A DNA stretch of 64,000 nt from Bacteroidota bacterium (GTDB lineage Bacteria; Bacteroidota; Bacteroidia; Chitinophagales; Chitinophagaceae). Of the stretch, positions 27,158-36,745 are shown piece by piece. The DNA lies in contig JAFDXG010000143.1 in NCBI GenBank assembly GCA_018268105.1, positions 50,219 to 114,218 of the forward strand, written 5' to 3'. The position numbers were made by a program, and so were the translations under genes. How positions within the stretch are numbered: the first letter of the stretch is position 1; every line of letters starts with the position of its first letter. Under the pieces are notes generated by a model. The model was not told the origin of the DNA. It saw only the letters and a program-made list of their open reading frames with translations, and made no database searches.

Positions 27158-27493
27158 ATGAGCACAAGATTTAAACCCAAGTTTAACATTAAAAAAGGCG
27201 ATTCAGTTGTGATTATTGCCGGTGATGATAAAGATGTAAAAAAGCCACGCAAAGTGCTGGAAGTATTTCCTGATAAGGAGCGAGTAGTTATTGAAGGTGC
27301 AAATATCATTACCCGTCATACCAAACCTTCTGCCCAAAATACAAAAGGCGGACTGGTAAAAAAAGAAGCCCCAATCCACATTAGTAATGTTATGCTTTGG
27401 GACGCAAAGAAAGGCGAAGCTACCAAGGTAAAGCGGAGCAGGGAAAACGGAAAGCTGGTTCGTACTTCTAAAAAATCAGGCGCAACAGTTTAA
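27158..27493 (+). CDS. rplX: 50S ribosomal protein L24
   Basis: A 111-residue L24 with the KOW motif [21 protein letters not shown] (in part), [21 protein letters not shown] and an end rich in Lys. It is an assembly initiator bound to 23S domain I. Family length. Confidence 0.97.
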   Translation: MSTRFKPKFNIKKGDSVVIIAGDDKDVKKPRKVLEVFPDKERVVIEGANIITRHTKPSAQNTKGGLVKKEAPIHISNVMLWDAKKGEATKVKRSRENGKLVRTSKKSGATV

Positions 27494-27540
27494 ATTCATT
27501 CAGCCTGTCTGTAAAGACAAGTGTAAAAAAATATGATAAG

Positions 27541-28110
27541 ATGAGCACTATAAAATATTCTCCGAGGTTAGCTGAAAAATACAAAAAAGAAGTAGTACCG
27601 GCGCTGATGAAACGCTTTGGATATAAAAGCATCATGCAGGTACCTGAATTGGAAAAAATTTGCCTCAACCGTGGGGTAAATGGCGCGGTTAATGATAAAA
27701 AGCTGGTTGATATTGCAGTAGATGAACTGGCGACTATTACCGGTCAGAGACCTGTGGCTACAGTTTCAAAGAAAGATATTTCGAATTTCAAACTCCGTAA
27801 AGGTGTTCCTATTGGAGCCAGGGTAACATTGAGAGGCGTGAAAATGTATGAGTTTATGGACCGCCTGATTGCTGCTGCTTTGCCACGGGTTAGGGATTTC
27901 AGAGGTATAAATGAAAAAGCATTTGACGGTCGCGGTAATTATACACTGGGTATTACCGAGCAGATTATTTTCCCGGAAATTGATATTGATAAAGTAAATA
28001 AAATCACCGGTCTTGATATCACTTTTGTAACATCGGCTAATACCAATGAAGAAGCTTATGAATTGTTGAAAGAATTAGGTATGCCCTTCAAAAATGCAAA
28101 AAAGGACTAA
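27541..28110 (+). CDS. rplE: 50S ribosomal protein L5
   Basis: A 189-residue L5 with [37 protein letters not shown], the segment [20 protein letters not shown] and [20 protein letters not shown]. It binds 5S rRNA and P-site tRNA. Standard order between rplX and rpsN. Confidence 0.98.
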   Translation: MSTIKYSPRLAEKYKKEVVPALMKRFGYKSIMQVPELEKICLNRGVNGAVNDKKLVDIAVDELATITGQRPVATVSKKDISNFKLRKGVPIGARVTLRGVKMYEFMDRLIAAALPRVRDFRGINEKAFDGRGNYTLGITEQIIFPEIDIDKVNKITGLDITFVTSANTNEEAYELLKELGMPFKNAKKD

Positions 28111-28178
28111 TATCCTGAAAGGGAATACGCAAACCGGTTTTCGGATTTTGAAATTTTAATCATCAGAATTAAATAAAT

Positions 28179-28448
28179 ATGGCAAAAGAATCAGTAAAAG
28201 CCAGACAAAGCAAAAGAGAACGATTAGTGGGGCAGTATGCTGAAAAGCGTGCAGCTCTTAAAGCGGCAGGCGATTGGAAAGCGCTTGATGCGTTGCCAAA
28301 GAATTCATCTAAAGTACGGTTAAAAAACCGTTGCCAGGTTTCCGGGCGTCCAAGAGGTTATATCCGTTATTTTGGATTATCAAGGGTTGCTTTCCGCGAT
28401 ATGGCTTTGAATGGCATAATACCAGGTGTTAAAAAAGCCAGCTGGTAG
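28179..28448 (+). CDS. rpsN: 30S ribosomal protein S14 (zinc-free long form)
   Basis: An 89-residue S14 with [40 protein letters not shown] and [21 protein letters not shown]. It has a single cysteine and lacks the CxxC zinc pairs, so it is the C-minus form. A hairpin follows in the gap to rpsH. Confidence 0.97.
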   Translation: MAKESVKARQSKRERLVGQYAEKRAALKAAGDWKALDALPKNSSKVRLKNRCQVSGRPRGYIRYFGLSRVAFRDMALNGIIPGVKKASW

Positions 28449-28450
28449 AC

Positions 28451-28480
28451 ATTTGAAATTTCATTTTAGAAATTTCAAAT
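28451..28480. repeat. Inverted repeat between rpsN and rpsH
   Basis: An 11-base inverted repeat (28451-28461 with 28470-28480, 8-base loop) of the ATTTGAAATTT sequence, the same letters as the AAATTTC heptads. AT-rich and without a T run, so not a clear terminator. Confidence 0.55.
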
Positions 28481-28530
28481 ATGAAGTAGTGTAGTATAAA
28501 AAAAAATTTTCAACTGATTAATTCATAAAA

Positions 28531-28929
28531 ATGGTAACAGATCCTATTGCAGATTTTCTCACAAGAGTGCGCAATGCACAGATGGCTGGTCATCGTATTG
28601 TGGAAATTCCGGCTTCTAACCTTAAAAAGCGTATCACTGAAATACTGTATGATCAGGGTTACATTCTGAAGTATAAGTTTGAAGATGATAATAAACAGGG
28701 TGTGATTAAGATCGCGTTGAAATATGATACACAGACCAAACAACCTGCTATAAGGTCGCTGGAAAGAGTAAGCCGTCCGGGTTTGCGTCAATATTCCAAA
28801 CCTGCAGATTTCAGGCGGGTAATGAATGGTTTGGGTATTGCCATTGTAAGCACTTCAAAAGGGGTAATGACCGACAAGCAGGCGAAGGTGCAGAATGTAG
28901 GCGGTGAAGTGCTTTGTTATATATCTTAA
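28531..28929 (+). CDS. rpsH: 30S ribosomal protein S8
   Basis: A 132-residue S8 with VTDPIADFLTRVRNAQMAGH, PASNLKKRITEILYDQGYI, SRPGLRQYSKPADFRRVMNG and the conserved end GIAIVSTSKGVMTDKQA. It binds the central domain of 16S rRNA and in E. coli represses the spc operon by binding near rplE. Confidence 0.98.
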   Translation: MVTDPIADFLTRVRNAQMAGHRIVEIPASNLKKRITEILYDQGYILKYKFEDDNKQGVIKIALKYDTQTKQPAIRSLERVSRPGLRQYSKPADFRRVMNGLGIAIVSTSKGVMTDKQAKVQNVGGEVLCYIS

Positions 28930-28991
28930 AAGAGTGGTTGGATGATAATTTAAGCCCTCTATACGGGGCTGAACACTTTCAACCCAAAAAT

Positions 28992-29019
28992 AAATTTCAA
29001 ATTTCAAATTTTAAATTAT
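28992..29019. repeat. Period-7 repeat upstream of rplF
   Basis: Blocks from 28992 read AAATTTC, AAATTTC, AAATTTT, AAATTAT and stop one base before the rplF ATG at 29021. Confidence 0.65.
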
Positions 29020-29020
29020 T

Positions 29021-29575
29021 ATGTCTCGTATAGGTAAACAACCAGTAGTAATTCCATCCGGGGTAACAGTAAATGTAGGTGGAGATAATGTATTAACAGT
29101 AAAAGGCCCCAAAGGCGAACTCAAACAATCCGTTGACCGTGATATCAAAGTAGAAATGAAAGACGGTGAGCTCACATTTGCCCGCCCTACTGATCAGATA
29201 CGTCATCGTGCATTGCATGGCTTATATCGTGCCATTGCTGCCAATATGGTAAAAGGGGTTACTGAGGGATATAAGAAGAATATGGAACTGGTGGGTGTAG
29301 GTTTTAAAGCTACCAACCAGGGAAACCTGCTCGATCTTTCGCTCGGGTTTTCTCACAATATTATTTTTGAGGTTCCAAAAGAATTAAAGGTTTCTACTGC
29401 CCAGGAAAAAGGACAAAATCCTATAATATCTTTAGAAGGTATTGACAAGCAATTGCTGGGGCAGGTAGCTGCAAAACTGCGCAGTCTTCGTAAACCAGAA
29501 CCTTATAAAGGTAAAGGTGTTAAATATGTGGGTGAACAATTACGTCGTAAAGCTGGTAAAGCTGCCGGTAAATAA
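29021..29575 (+). CDS. rplF: 50S ribosomal protein L6
   Basis: A 184-residue L6 with SRIGKQPVVIPSGVTVNVGG, HALHGLYRAIAANMVKGVTEGY (in part) and the C-terminal KPEPYKGKGVKYVGEQLRRK. It lies near the factor-binding site beside the sarcin-ricin loop. Family length. Confidence 0.98.
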   Translation: MSRIGKQPVVIPSGVTVNVGGDNVLTVKGPKGELKQSVDRDIKVEMKDGELTFARPTDQIRHRALHGLYRAIAANMVKGVTEGYKKNMELVGVGFKATNQGNLLDLSLGFSHNIIFEVPKELKVSTAQEKGQNPIISLEGIDKQLLGQVAAKLRSLRKPEPYKGKGVKYVGEQLRRKAGKAAGK

Positions 29576-29622
29576 ACATTAAATAAGTAATCCCGGCAGT
29601 ATCGGGGCCAAAATAAAATATC

Positions 29623-29976
29623 ATGGACGCAAAAGTTATCAGAAGACAAAAGATTAGATATAATATCCGGAAAAAAATATCCGGTACAGCACAAAAACCG
29701 AGGCTGTCAGTATTCAGAAGCAATGCTGATATTTATGCTCAGTTGATAGATGATGAAACCGGTAAAACGCTTGCTGCGGCTTCCTCAAGAGAAAAGGATA
29801 TAAAAGCTCAGAAAGCGCCAAAAGTAAGTATTAGCACCCTTGTTGGGAAATCTATTGCTGCAAAAGCTACTTCGCTCGGCATCTCTAATGCGGTTTTTGA
29901 TCGCGGGGGATACCTGTATCACGGACGTATCAAAGCAGTAGCTGAAGGTGCCCGCGAAGGCGGACTTCAACTCTAA
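29623..29976 (+). CDS. rplR: 50S ribosomal protein L18
   Basis: A 117-residue L18 with [22 protein letters not shown] (in part), [20 protein letters not shown] and the end [20 protein letters not shown]. It binds 5S rRNA with L5. Followed after 41 bases by rpsE. Confidence 0.98.
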   Translation: MDAKVIRRQKIRYNIRKKISGTAQKPRLSVFRSNADIYAQLIDDETGKTLAAASSREKDIKAQKAPKVSISTLVGKSIAAKATSLGISNAVFDRGGYLYHGRIKAVAEGAREGGLQL

Positions 29977-30017
29977 TATTTCTGGTAAACGAATTAACTA
30001 TAATAACAAGTTATATA

Positions 30018-30536
30018 ATGTCAAAAGTAAATTCAAACAAGGTAAAAGCCGGCGAGATCGAATTCAAAGAGAAAGTTGTGGCTATTAACCGCGTGGTAAA
30101 AACCACTAAAGGCGGACGTGCTTTCAGCTTTTCAGCATTGGTAGTTGTTGGAAATGAAAATGGAGTGGTTGGACACGGTTTGGGAAAAGCTAAAGAAGTA
30201 CAGCAGGCAATCTCCAAGGGTATAGACGATGCCAAAAAGAACCTGATCAAAGTACCTGTAATGAAAGGTACAATTCCACATGATCAGTGGTCTAAGGAAG
30301 GCGCTGCTAAAGTACTGATTAAGCCCGCTGCTCATGGTACGGGTGTGATAGCCGGAGGAAGTATGCGTGCAGTACTGGAAAGTGCCGGTATTACAGATGT
30401 ACTGGCAAAGTCTTTAGGCTCCGCCAATCCTCATAATGTGGTTAAAGCTACTTTCAAAGCTTTATCACAATTACGTGAACCTATTGTGGTTTCAAAAGAC
30501 AGAAGGATAGCTCTTAAAAAAGTTTTTAACGGATAA
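30018..30536 (+). CDS. rpsE: 30S ribosomal protein S5
   Basis: A 172-residue S5 with [60 protein letters not shown] and [19 protein letters not shown]. It shapes the mRNA entry site and affects accuracy. Four bases separate it from rpmD. Confidence 0.98.
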   Translation: MSKVNSNKVKAGEIEFKEKVVAINRVVKTTKGGRAFSFSALVVVGNENGVVGHGLGKAKEVQQAISKGIDDAKKNLIKVPVMKGTIPHDQWSKEGAAKVLIKPAAHGTGVIAGGSMRAVLESAGITDVLAKSLGSANPHNVVKATFKALSQLREPIVVSKDRRIALKKVFNG

Positions 30537-30540
30537 TATC

Positions 30541-30723
30541 ATGGCAAAAATTAAAATCACCCAGGTTAAAAGTGTAATAGACCGGCCGGAGCGCCAGAAA
30601 AAAACAATGATAGCTCTGGGATTGAAAAAAATGCACTCCACTGTAGAAGTGGAAGCAACCCCTCAGATACTGGGAATGGTTACCAAGGTTAATCACCTGG
30701 TTAAAGTTGAGGAGTTGAATTAA
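30541..30723 (+). CDS. rpmD: 50S ribosomal protein L30
   Basis: A 60-residue L30 with [40 protein letters not shown] and the end [13 protein letters not shown]. Full length for the short bacterial form. A degenerate 7-base pattern (AGTTGAA, AGTTCAA) and a small GC hairpin (30765-30782) fill the gap to rplO. Confidence 0.97.
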   Translation: MAKIKITQVKSVIDRPERQKKTMIALGLKKMHSTVEVEATPQILGMVTKVNHLVKVEELN

Positions 30724-30803
30724 TTTCATAGTTGAAAGTTCAAATTTTTAATTGAAAAAAGCGAGCCCGACGTTTTCCGGGCGTTGAGTAAAAAAAGATA
30801 AAC

Positions 30804-31253
30804 ATGAAACTGCATCAATTACGCCCTGCAAAAGGTGCTACACACAAAGAAAAAAGATTAGGACGTGGTGAAGCTTCCGGACATGGGGGTACATCTATTA
30901 AAGGTAATAAAGGTCAGCAGGCAAGAACAGGCTATAAAATCAAAATGTCCCATGAAGGCGGGCAGATGCCAATACAGCGCCGTTTGCCCAAGCGGGGTTT
31001 TAAAAACCCGCACAGGGTGGAATATGCAGTATTCAACCTCGGACAAATCGAACAACTCACACAGAAATATAATTTTCAGGAAATTTCACCGGAAAGCTTA
31101 TATGTAAACGGGTTGATCAAGAAGAATGAAATCGTGAAAATTCTTGGTAACGGTGAGTTGAAATCCAAACTTACATTCAAAGTTAATGCCGCCAGTGAAA
31201 AAGCAAAAACTGCCATCGAAGCGGCAGGTGGTACACTTGAATTGGTAAAGTAA
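30804..31253 (+). CDS. rplO: 50S ribosomal protein L15
   Basis: A 149-residue L15 with MKLHQLRPAKGATHKEKRLG, GRGEASGHGGTSIKGNKGQQ, the HEGGQMPIQRRLPKRGFKNP signature and an end typical of the family. A late assembly protein of the large subunit. Followed by secY after 72 bases. Confidence 0.98.
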   Translation: MKLHQLRPAKGATHKEKRLGRGEASGHGGTSIKGNKGQQARTGYKIKMSHEGGQMPIQRRLPKRGFKNPHRVEYAVFNLGQIEQLTQKYNFQEISPESLYVNGLIKKNEIVKILGNGELKSKLTFKVNAASEKAKTAIEAAGGTLELVK

Positions 31254-31325
31254 TTTTTCTTACCTTGCATGACGCATCCCGGATGCGTTATTTTCTTTTG
31301 GGCTCAAATTTAAATTGCACTATTC

Positions 31326-32666
31326 GTGAAGAAATTCATTCAGACACTGAGGAATATCTGGACCATCGAGGAACTGAGGAACAAGATACTGGTAACACTG
31401 TTGTTGTTATTAGTATATCGGTTCGGTACGCATATAGTTTTGCCTGGTATCGATCCAAATAAACTTTCCTCATTCTCGCAAAAGGCAAGTCAGGGTCTTC
31501 TTGGCTTATTCGATACTTTTGCCGGTGGGGCATTTTCAAACGCTTCTATTCTTGGATTGGGCATCATGCCCTATATCTCTGCTTCAATCTTTATGCAGTT
31601 GATGACTATACTGGTACCCAGTATGCAAAAAATTCAGAAAGAAGGAGATAGCGGAAGAAAGAAGATCAATCAATGGACAAGATATCTTACCGCTGCAGTA
31701 ACTTTCCTGCAGGCCGGTACTTATGTTGCATACCTTACCAATCAAAATAAAGAAGCACTTATTCCTGCATATCAACCTTATTTCTGGATTTCAACAGTAA
31801 TATTGCTAACTGCCGGTACTTTATTTGTAATGTGGCTCGGCGAAAAAATACAGGATAAAGGATTGGGGAATGGTACTTCTATCATCATTATGGTAGGTAT
31901 CCTTGCACGGTTACCACAATCTCTTATTCAGGAGTTTAGTGCAAAACAGGTAAGGGGTGGCGGCGGATTAATTTTTTTCTTAATTGAAATAGCAGTATTG
32001 ATTGCTATCATCCTGGGACTAATAGTTTTGGTACAGGGCGTGCGTAAAATACCAATTAACTATGCAAAGCAAATTGTGGGTAACCGGCAATTTACCGGGG
32101 CAAGGCAGTTCCTTCCCCTCAAGGTAAATGCTGCTGGTGTGATGCCAATCATCTTTGCACAGGCAATCATGTTTTTGCCAACTTTATTCTCTTTTACTTC
32201 GCTCGAATCCGGCCAGGGTATAGCACGAATATTTTCGGACTATAGTAATGGCTGGTATATGCTGATCTACGGAATAATGGTAATAGCATTTACCTATCTG
32301 TACACAGCTTTAATATTTAACCCCAAACAGGTTGCAGACAGCCTTAAACAAAGTAATGGCTTTATTCCTGGCGTAAAACCGGGTCAACCCACAACGGATT
32401 ATATCGGGCAGATTATGGACCGTATTACTTTGCCTGGTTCAATATTTCTGGCGGTAGTTGGTATTTTACCGGGTCTTATCCATAGAACCGGTGTAACCCC
32501 TCAATTTGCTACCTTCTTCGGTGGTACTTCTTTGCTGATCATGGTTGCGGTAATCCTGGATACGTTGCAGCAGGTTGAAACACATTTGCTGATGCGCCAG
32601 TACGATGGTTTGATGAAGAGCGGACGTATACAGGGCAGGCAAACTTCATCACCTGTTTCTATTTAA
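31326..32666 (+). CDS. secY: Preprotein translocase subunit SecY
   Basis: A 446-residue channel protein with ten membrane helices, starting from GTG. Visible markers are KILVTLLLLLVYRFGTHIVLPG (helix 1), the plug segment FDTFAGGAFSNASILGLGIMPY, GEKIQDKGLGNGTSIIIM, and the cytoplasmic loop end GFIPGVKPGQPTTDYI; longer runs are quoted in part. It forms the Sec pore with SecE and SecG. Position after rplO is the universal spc order. Confidence 0.97.
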   Translation: MKKFIQTLRNIWTIEELRNKILVTLLLLLVYRFGTHIVLPGIDPNKLSSFSQKASQGLLGLFDTFAGGAFSNASILGLGIMPYISASIFMQLMTILVPSMQKIQKEGDSGRKKINQWTRYLTAAVTFLQAGTYVAYLTNQNKEALIPAYQPYFWISTVILLTAGTLFVMWLGEKIQDKGLGNGTSIIIMVGILARLPQSLIQEFSAKQVRGGGGLIFFLIEIAVLIAIILGLIVLVQGVRKIPINYAKQIVGNRQFTGARQFLPLKVNAAGVMPIIFAQAIMFLPTLFSFTSLESGQGIARIFSDYSNGWYMLIYGIMVIAFTYLYTALIFNPKQVADSLKQSNGFIPGVKPGQPTTDYIGQIMDRITLPGSIFLAVVGILPGLIHRTGVTPQFATFFGGTSLLIMVAVILDTLQQVETHLLMRQYDGLMKSGRIQGRQTSSPVSI

Positions 32667-32673
32667 TATCAAG

Positions 32674-33477
32674 ATGGTTTATTATAAAACTAATGAAGAG
32701 ATAGGTTTAATCCGGAAAAGTTGTTTATTGGTAAGTGCCACCTTAGCAGAGGTGGCAATTTTTTTGAAGCCCGGTATCACCACTCTGCAGATAGATACAA
32801 TGGCCGAAAAGTATATTCGTGATAATGGCGGGGTACCTTCTTTTAAAAACTATAAAGGTTTTCCTTTTACCTGTTGTATATCTGTGAACGATGCCGTTGT
32901 ACATGGTTTCCCCAATAACATTCCGGTTAAAGAGGGAGATATTGTTTCTGTTGATGTAGGAGTATATATGAATGGGTATCATGGAGACAGTGCTTATACT
33001 TTTGCTATAGGTAAAATTTCTGAAGAAGCAAAACAACTGCTTAGGGTTACCAAAGAATCTTTGTATAAAGGCGTTGAAAAAGCTATTGCCGGCAACAGGG
33101 TTGGTGATATTGCTTATGCTGTGCAGGAGCACACTGAAAAAAAATATGGATATGGAGTAGTGCGCGAACTGGTAGGGCATGGGCTGGGGAAAGAATTGCA
33201 TGAAGATCCTCAGGTGCCTAATTTTGGTAAGAGGGGAACAGGACTTAAAATGAAGGAAGGATTGGTAATTGCCATCGAACCGATGATTAATATGGGTAAA
33301 AAAGATGTGTATTACGATACTGATGGCTGGACAGTAAGAACTAAAGATGGTAAGCCAGCAGCACATTTTGAACATACGGTATGTGTGCAAAAGAACAAGC
33401 CCGATATACTCTCATCTTTTACAGTAATAGAAGCAAATGAAAAAGCAAATCCTGCTTTGGATGCCTCGTATTTCTGA
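32674..33477 (+). CDS. map: Type I methionine aminopeptidase
   Basis: A 267-residue M24A enzyme. Metal ligands are in VSVDVGVYMNGYHGDSA (two Asp), GHGLGKELHEDPQV (His), AIEPMIN (Glu) and FEHTVCV (Glu). It trims the initiator methionine. It lies 7 bases after secY, as in many bacteria, but the infA-rpmJ-rpsM genes that usually follow are not here. Confidence 0.96.
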   Translation: MVYYKTNEEIGLIRKSCLLVSATLAEVAIFLKPGITTLQIDTMAEKYIRDNGGVPSFKNYKGFPFTCCISVNDAVVHGFPNNIPVKEGDIVSVDVGVYMNGYHGDSAYTFAIGKISEEAKQLLRVTKESLYKGVEKAIAGNRVGDIAYAVQEHTEKKYGYGVVRELVGHGLGKELHEDPQVPNFGKRGTGLKMKEGLVIAIEPMINMGKKDVYYDTDGWTVRTKDGKPAAHFEHTVCVQKNKPDILSSFTVIEANEKANPALDASYF

Positions 33478-33526
33478 TATTCGCTGTCTGGAGATAAAGT
33501 TTTAAAATCAATTATCACATATTAAT

Positions 33527-33560
33527 ACCAAAGGGAAGCTTGCTTTAGCTTCCCTTTGGT
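33527..33560 (-). terminator. Strong hairpin overlapping the 3' end of the tmRNA gene
   Basis: A perfect 14-base inverted repeat (33527-33540 with 33547-33560, 6-base loop) between map and the tmRNA gene. On the tmRNA strand its 5' arm begins with the terminal ACCA of the mature RNA, so RNA processing must open it. No T run follows on either strand. Confidence 0.6.
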
Positions 33561-33928
33561 GGAGCTGCAGGGAGTCGAACCCTGGTCCAAACAAATCCGC
33601 CATACGCTTTCTACATGCTTATTTAATGATTATCTGTCGGAGATAAGCAGGACATCAACAAACCAATTTATCCCTTAGCTGTATAGGCTTAGGTTATACT
33701 CACAGCCTTATATAACCGCATTCCGTTTTCTTTTTAAGTCGGCGGCGGTCCTTGGTAACAGACAGACCCGGACGGCGGCCCGAATGACTAACTAATCACT
33801 GATTAGGCAGCCATGGCATACTGTGTATTGCCATTTAAAGTTTGAATATTCAGATTTAGGTGCTAATTATCCAACGCACCGCATGCTTACACGTACAAAG
33901 AACTTTGCTGTCAAAACCGGTCAGCCCC
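33557..33928 (-). ncRNA. ssrA: Transfer-messenger RNA
   Basis: A 372-base tmRNA. The 5' end GGGGCTGACCGGTTTTGACA pairs with the 3' CAGCTCC to form the acceptor stem (with one G-U), and the T arm reads GGGTTCGACTCCC. The discriminator A and CCA are encoded. The tag frame on the minus strand lies at 33832-33803 and reads Gly-Asn-Thr-Gln-Tyr-Ala-Met-Ala-Ala-stop, with resume codon GGC. The YAMAA end resembles the tag of Cytophaga. It rescues stalled ribosomes with SmpB (not in this window). It is convergent to map and upstream of rseP. Confidence 0.95.
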
Positions 33929-34074
33929 GGATTAATCTGAAAATGAGGTATTTCAAAATGTATGCAACCAATATTCAAACAGCCTGTAAAATTACATGAT
34001 TTAATGAAGAGGAGTAAATAATAAAACCTTAAAGGTTATTTTATTTCAAGTTTTCACATTCACTATTTTTCAGA

Positions 34075-35451
34075 TTACTTCCCCCTTCCCCATCCAAACC
34101 AGTCATTGCCATTGGCATATATCAGAAGTCCGAAAAGGATAATCATACCCACTACCTGTGCATATTCCAGAAATTTATCACTGGGCTTTCTACCACTGAT
34201 CATTTCAATCAGGGTAAATAAAACATGCCCGCCATCTAGTGCCGGAATTGGCAGGAGATTCATAAATGCAAGGATAATTGAGAAGAAAGCTGTGATAGAC
34301 CAAAAACTTTCCCAATCCCATCCGTATGACGGGAAAATAGAGCCCATTGCTTTGAACCCGCCTACTCCTTTATAGGCACCGGTTTTGGGAGATAATATTT
34401 TTTTGAACTGATCAATATAATACTGCAACTGCTCACCCGCCATTTTTACTCCGGCCGGGAAAGACTGAAAGAAACCATACTTGGTTATATGGAGTTTCAA
34501 TATACCAAGACTATCTAAATCCTGTATGCTACCCATTTGAAAAAAACCAAGCTTTCCCTGTGCTGTTACCTGTGTTTGTAGCTGGATTGTATCTTTATTA
34601 CGCAATACTGTAAGCGTTACATCCTGCTGTTTATATTTTTCAAGTGTTGTTTTGAGTTCATCAAAAAAGAAAGCGGCTTGATTATTTACGGCTAAAATCT
34701 GATCTCCATCTCTTAAACCCGATTTATATGCAGGCATAGAATCCGGAACTAGTTTGGCAATAACCGGTACCCGGGGTTCAATCAATGGAGTACGGTTCCG
34801 TTTTTTTTCAACCAGTTTACCGATGAGATCAACAGGTAATGTAATTGTTTGAGACTTGCCGTCCCGCTCAATCTGTACGGTGTTGCCAAGAATCATTTTC
34901 TTTACGATATCAGTATAGTCTTCGATGGGTTCATTATTAACTGCCAGAATCTTATCCCCGTTCTTAAATCCAAGATCAAACATCAGGCTATCACTAAACG
35001 AAAGACCATATTTCATAGAGCTTACGGGTACTTTCTTTTCTCCCCATACAAATAATATCATACTATATATCAAAAAAGCCAGCAACACATTCATAGTTAC
35101 GCCGCCGATCATTATAATAAGCCGCTGCCAGGCAGGCTTGCTCCTAAATTCCCAGGGCTGGGCAGGTTTATTCATTTGTGCTTTATCCATGCTTTCGTCA
35201 ATCATGCCGGATATTTTTACGTAACCGCCAAGTGGCAACCAGCCGATGCCATATACGGTCTCACCAATTTTTTTCTTGAATAAAGAAAACCAGGGATCAA
35301 AAAAAAGATAAAACTTTTCTACCCGGCATTTGAACCATTTGGCAGTGATATAATGCCCAAATTCATGTATGATTACAAGGATTGAAAGAGAAAGCAGCAA
35401 TTGTACTGCCTGCAAACCCACCTGCGCCCAATTAATTGCTAATAATGTCAT
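34075..35451 (-). CDS. rseP: RseP-type site-2 membrane metalloprotease
   Basis: A 458-residue M50 protease. The zinc site HEFGHYITAKWF lies in the first membrane helix, and the third ligand is in NLLPIPALDGGHVLF near the C-terminus. Two PDZ regions lie between (about residues 140-190 and 235-290, with GLRDGDQILAVNNQAA). It cuts anti-sigma factors or remnant signal peptides inside the membrane. ATG at 35451 is preferred to one 18 bases upstream because it starts at the hydrophobic helix. The 135-base gap to dxr holds no gene. Confidence 0.93.
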   Translation of the reverse strand: MTLLAINWAQVGLQAVQLLLSLSILVIIHEFGHYITAKWFKCRVEKFYLFFDPWFSLFKKKIGETVYGIGWLPLGGYVKISGMIDESMDKAQMNKPAQPWEFRSKPAWQRLIIMIGGVTMNVLLAFLIYSMILFVWGEKKVPVSSMKYGLSFSDSLMFDLGFKNGDKILAVNNEPIEDYTDIVKKMILGNTVQIERDGKSQTITLPVDLIGKLVEKKRNRTPLIEPRVPVIAKLVPDSMPAYKSGLRDGDQILAVNNQAAFFFDELKTTLEKYKQQDVTLTVLRNKDTIQLQTQVTAQGKLGFFQMGSIQDLDSLGILKLHITKYGFFQSFPAGVKMAGEQLQYYIDQFKKILSPKTGAYKGVGGFKAMGSIFPSYGWDWESFWSITAFFSIILAFMNLLPIPALDGGHVLFTLIEMISGRKPSDKFLEYAQVVGMIILFGLLIYANGNDWFGWGRGK

Positions 35452-35586
35452 AGTATTGATATAAGCCATGAAGTTTATTCATGGATGGTATAACGTTAAG
35501 AAGTAAGATTAATGATATAATGAAATGCTAAAGGGTTAAAGTATACTTCGTTTTTCATAAGTGCAGCAATATGCTCATTTCAAGGT

Positions 35587-36741
35587 TTAGAGATTTATTA
35601 ATGAGGCTGCAAAGTTACGTGCCTCTGCGTCGCTCTCAAAATATTCCTCAAGAGTTGGCTTTGGAATATATGAAATTTTATCCATGGCCCTTTCTACCAG
35701 CTCGGTGATATCAAGAAATCCGATACGGTTTCTCAAAAATCCATACACTGCAATTTCATTGGCAGCATTTAATATGCAGGGCATATTTCCGGATTTATTA
35801 AGTGCTTCACCTGCCAATGCAAGATTGCGGAATGTTTTGATATCCGGTTGCTCAAAGTGCAAAGCAGAAGATCGGGAAAAATCATAACGTGGAAAATTGC
35901 TGGTTATTCGCTGTGGGAAAGCCAAAGCATATTGAATGGGTAATTTCATATCCGGTAACCCCATCTGCGCTTTTACACTGCCATCCTCAAACTGTACCAT
36001 GGAGTGTATGATGCTTTGCGGATGAATAATTACCTGTATCTGATCGGGCTGCAGGTTGAACAACCATTTTGCTTCTATCATTTCCAGTCCCTTATTCATT
36101 AAGGTGGCTGAATCTACAGATATCTTAGCCCCCATATTCCAGTTGGGGTGTTGCAATGCATGTTCCTTTTTCACATTCACCAAAAAGTTGGGTTTTTTAC
36201 CCAGGAAAGGTCCGCCCGATGCAGTCAGTATAACTTTCTCTATCTTGTTTCTCGTTTCACCTACCAGGCATTGGAATATTGCGGAATGCTCGGAATCTAC
36301 CGGTATCACTGGTACTCTTTTCTCAACTGCTCTCTGCATCACTATATCACCGGCCACCACCAGTGTTTCTTTGTTGGCGAGTGCAATGGCTTTCCCGGAA
36401 TCAATTGCAGTGAGCGTGGATTTCAATCCTGCAAAACCTACGATAGCAGCCAGCATCATATCGTAAGTATCAAAAGATGCAACTTCTTCCAGGGCTTTTT
36501 CTCCTGCAAAAACTTTAACATCAGTACCGGCAAGCGCTTCTTTTACCGCTGTATATTTCCCTTCGTTAACAATTACTACGGCATTGGGATTAAATTTTTT
36601 TGCCTGATCGACCAGCAGCATATCATTGGAATGTGCTGTTAGTATTTCAACTTCAAACTTGTCGGGATGAGTTGCTATTACATCCAGTGCCTGCGTGCCT
36701 ATAGAACCTGTTGAACCGAATATTGCTATCTTTTTTTTCAT
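35587..36741 (-). CDS. dxr: 1-deoxy-D-xylulose-5-phosphate reductoisomerase
   Basis: A 384-residue enzyme of the MEP isoprenoid route. It shows the NADPH loop IFGSTGSIGTQALDVI, ALANKETLVVAGDI, the metal and substrate residues in VPVDSEHSAIFQCL, SGGPF, and HPNWNMGAKISVDSATLMNKG. It converts DXP to MEP. ATG at 36741 places the nucleotide loop at the usual distance. It starts 4 bases after the stop of the upstream GH3-like gene, so they share a transcript. Confidence 0.96.
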   Translation of the reverse strand: MKKKIAIFGSTGSIGTQALDVIATHPDKFEVEILTAHSNDMLLVDQAKKFNPNAVVIVNEGKYTAVKEALAGTDVKVFAGEKALEEVASFDTYDMMLAAIVGFAGLKSTLTAIDSGKAIALANKETLVVAGDIVMQRAVEKRVPVIPVDSEHSAIFQCLVGETRNKIEKVILTASGGPFLGKKPNFLVNVKKEHALQHPNWNMGAKISVDSATLMNKGLEMIEAKWLFNLQPDQIQVIIHPQSIIHSMVQFEDGSVKAQMGLPDMKLPIQYALAFPQRITSNFPRYDFSRSSALHFEQPDIKTFRNLALAGEALNKSGNMPCILNAANEIAVYGFLRNRIGFLDITELVERAMDKISYIPKPTLEEYFESDAEARNFAASLINL

Positions 36742-36745
36742 CCTG

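Noticed and set aside
24374..29019. Repeat arrays considered as CRISPR or REP elements
   Set aside because: Units are 7 bases, directly tandem, with no spacers of 25-40 bases and no cas genes; they are not palindromic as REP elements are.
32743..33390. 215-codon open frame opposite map
   Set aside because: Completely antisense to an intact methionine aminopeptidase; no recognisable domain.
34018..34050. AT-rich inverted repeat after rseP considered as terminator
   Set aside because: The stem is short and almost all A/T, so it is not distinguishable from background.
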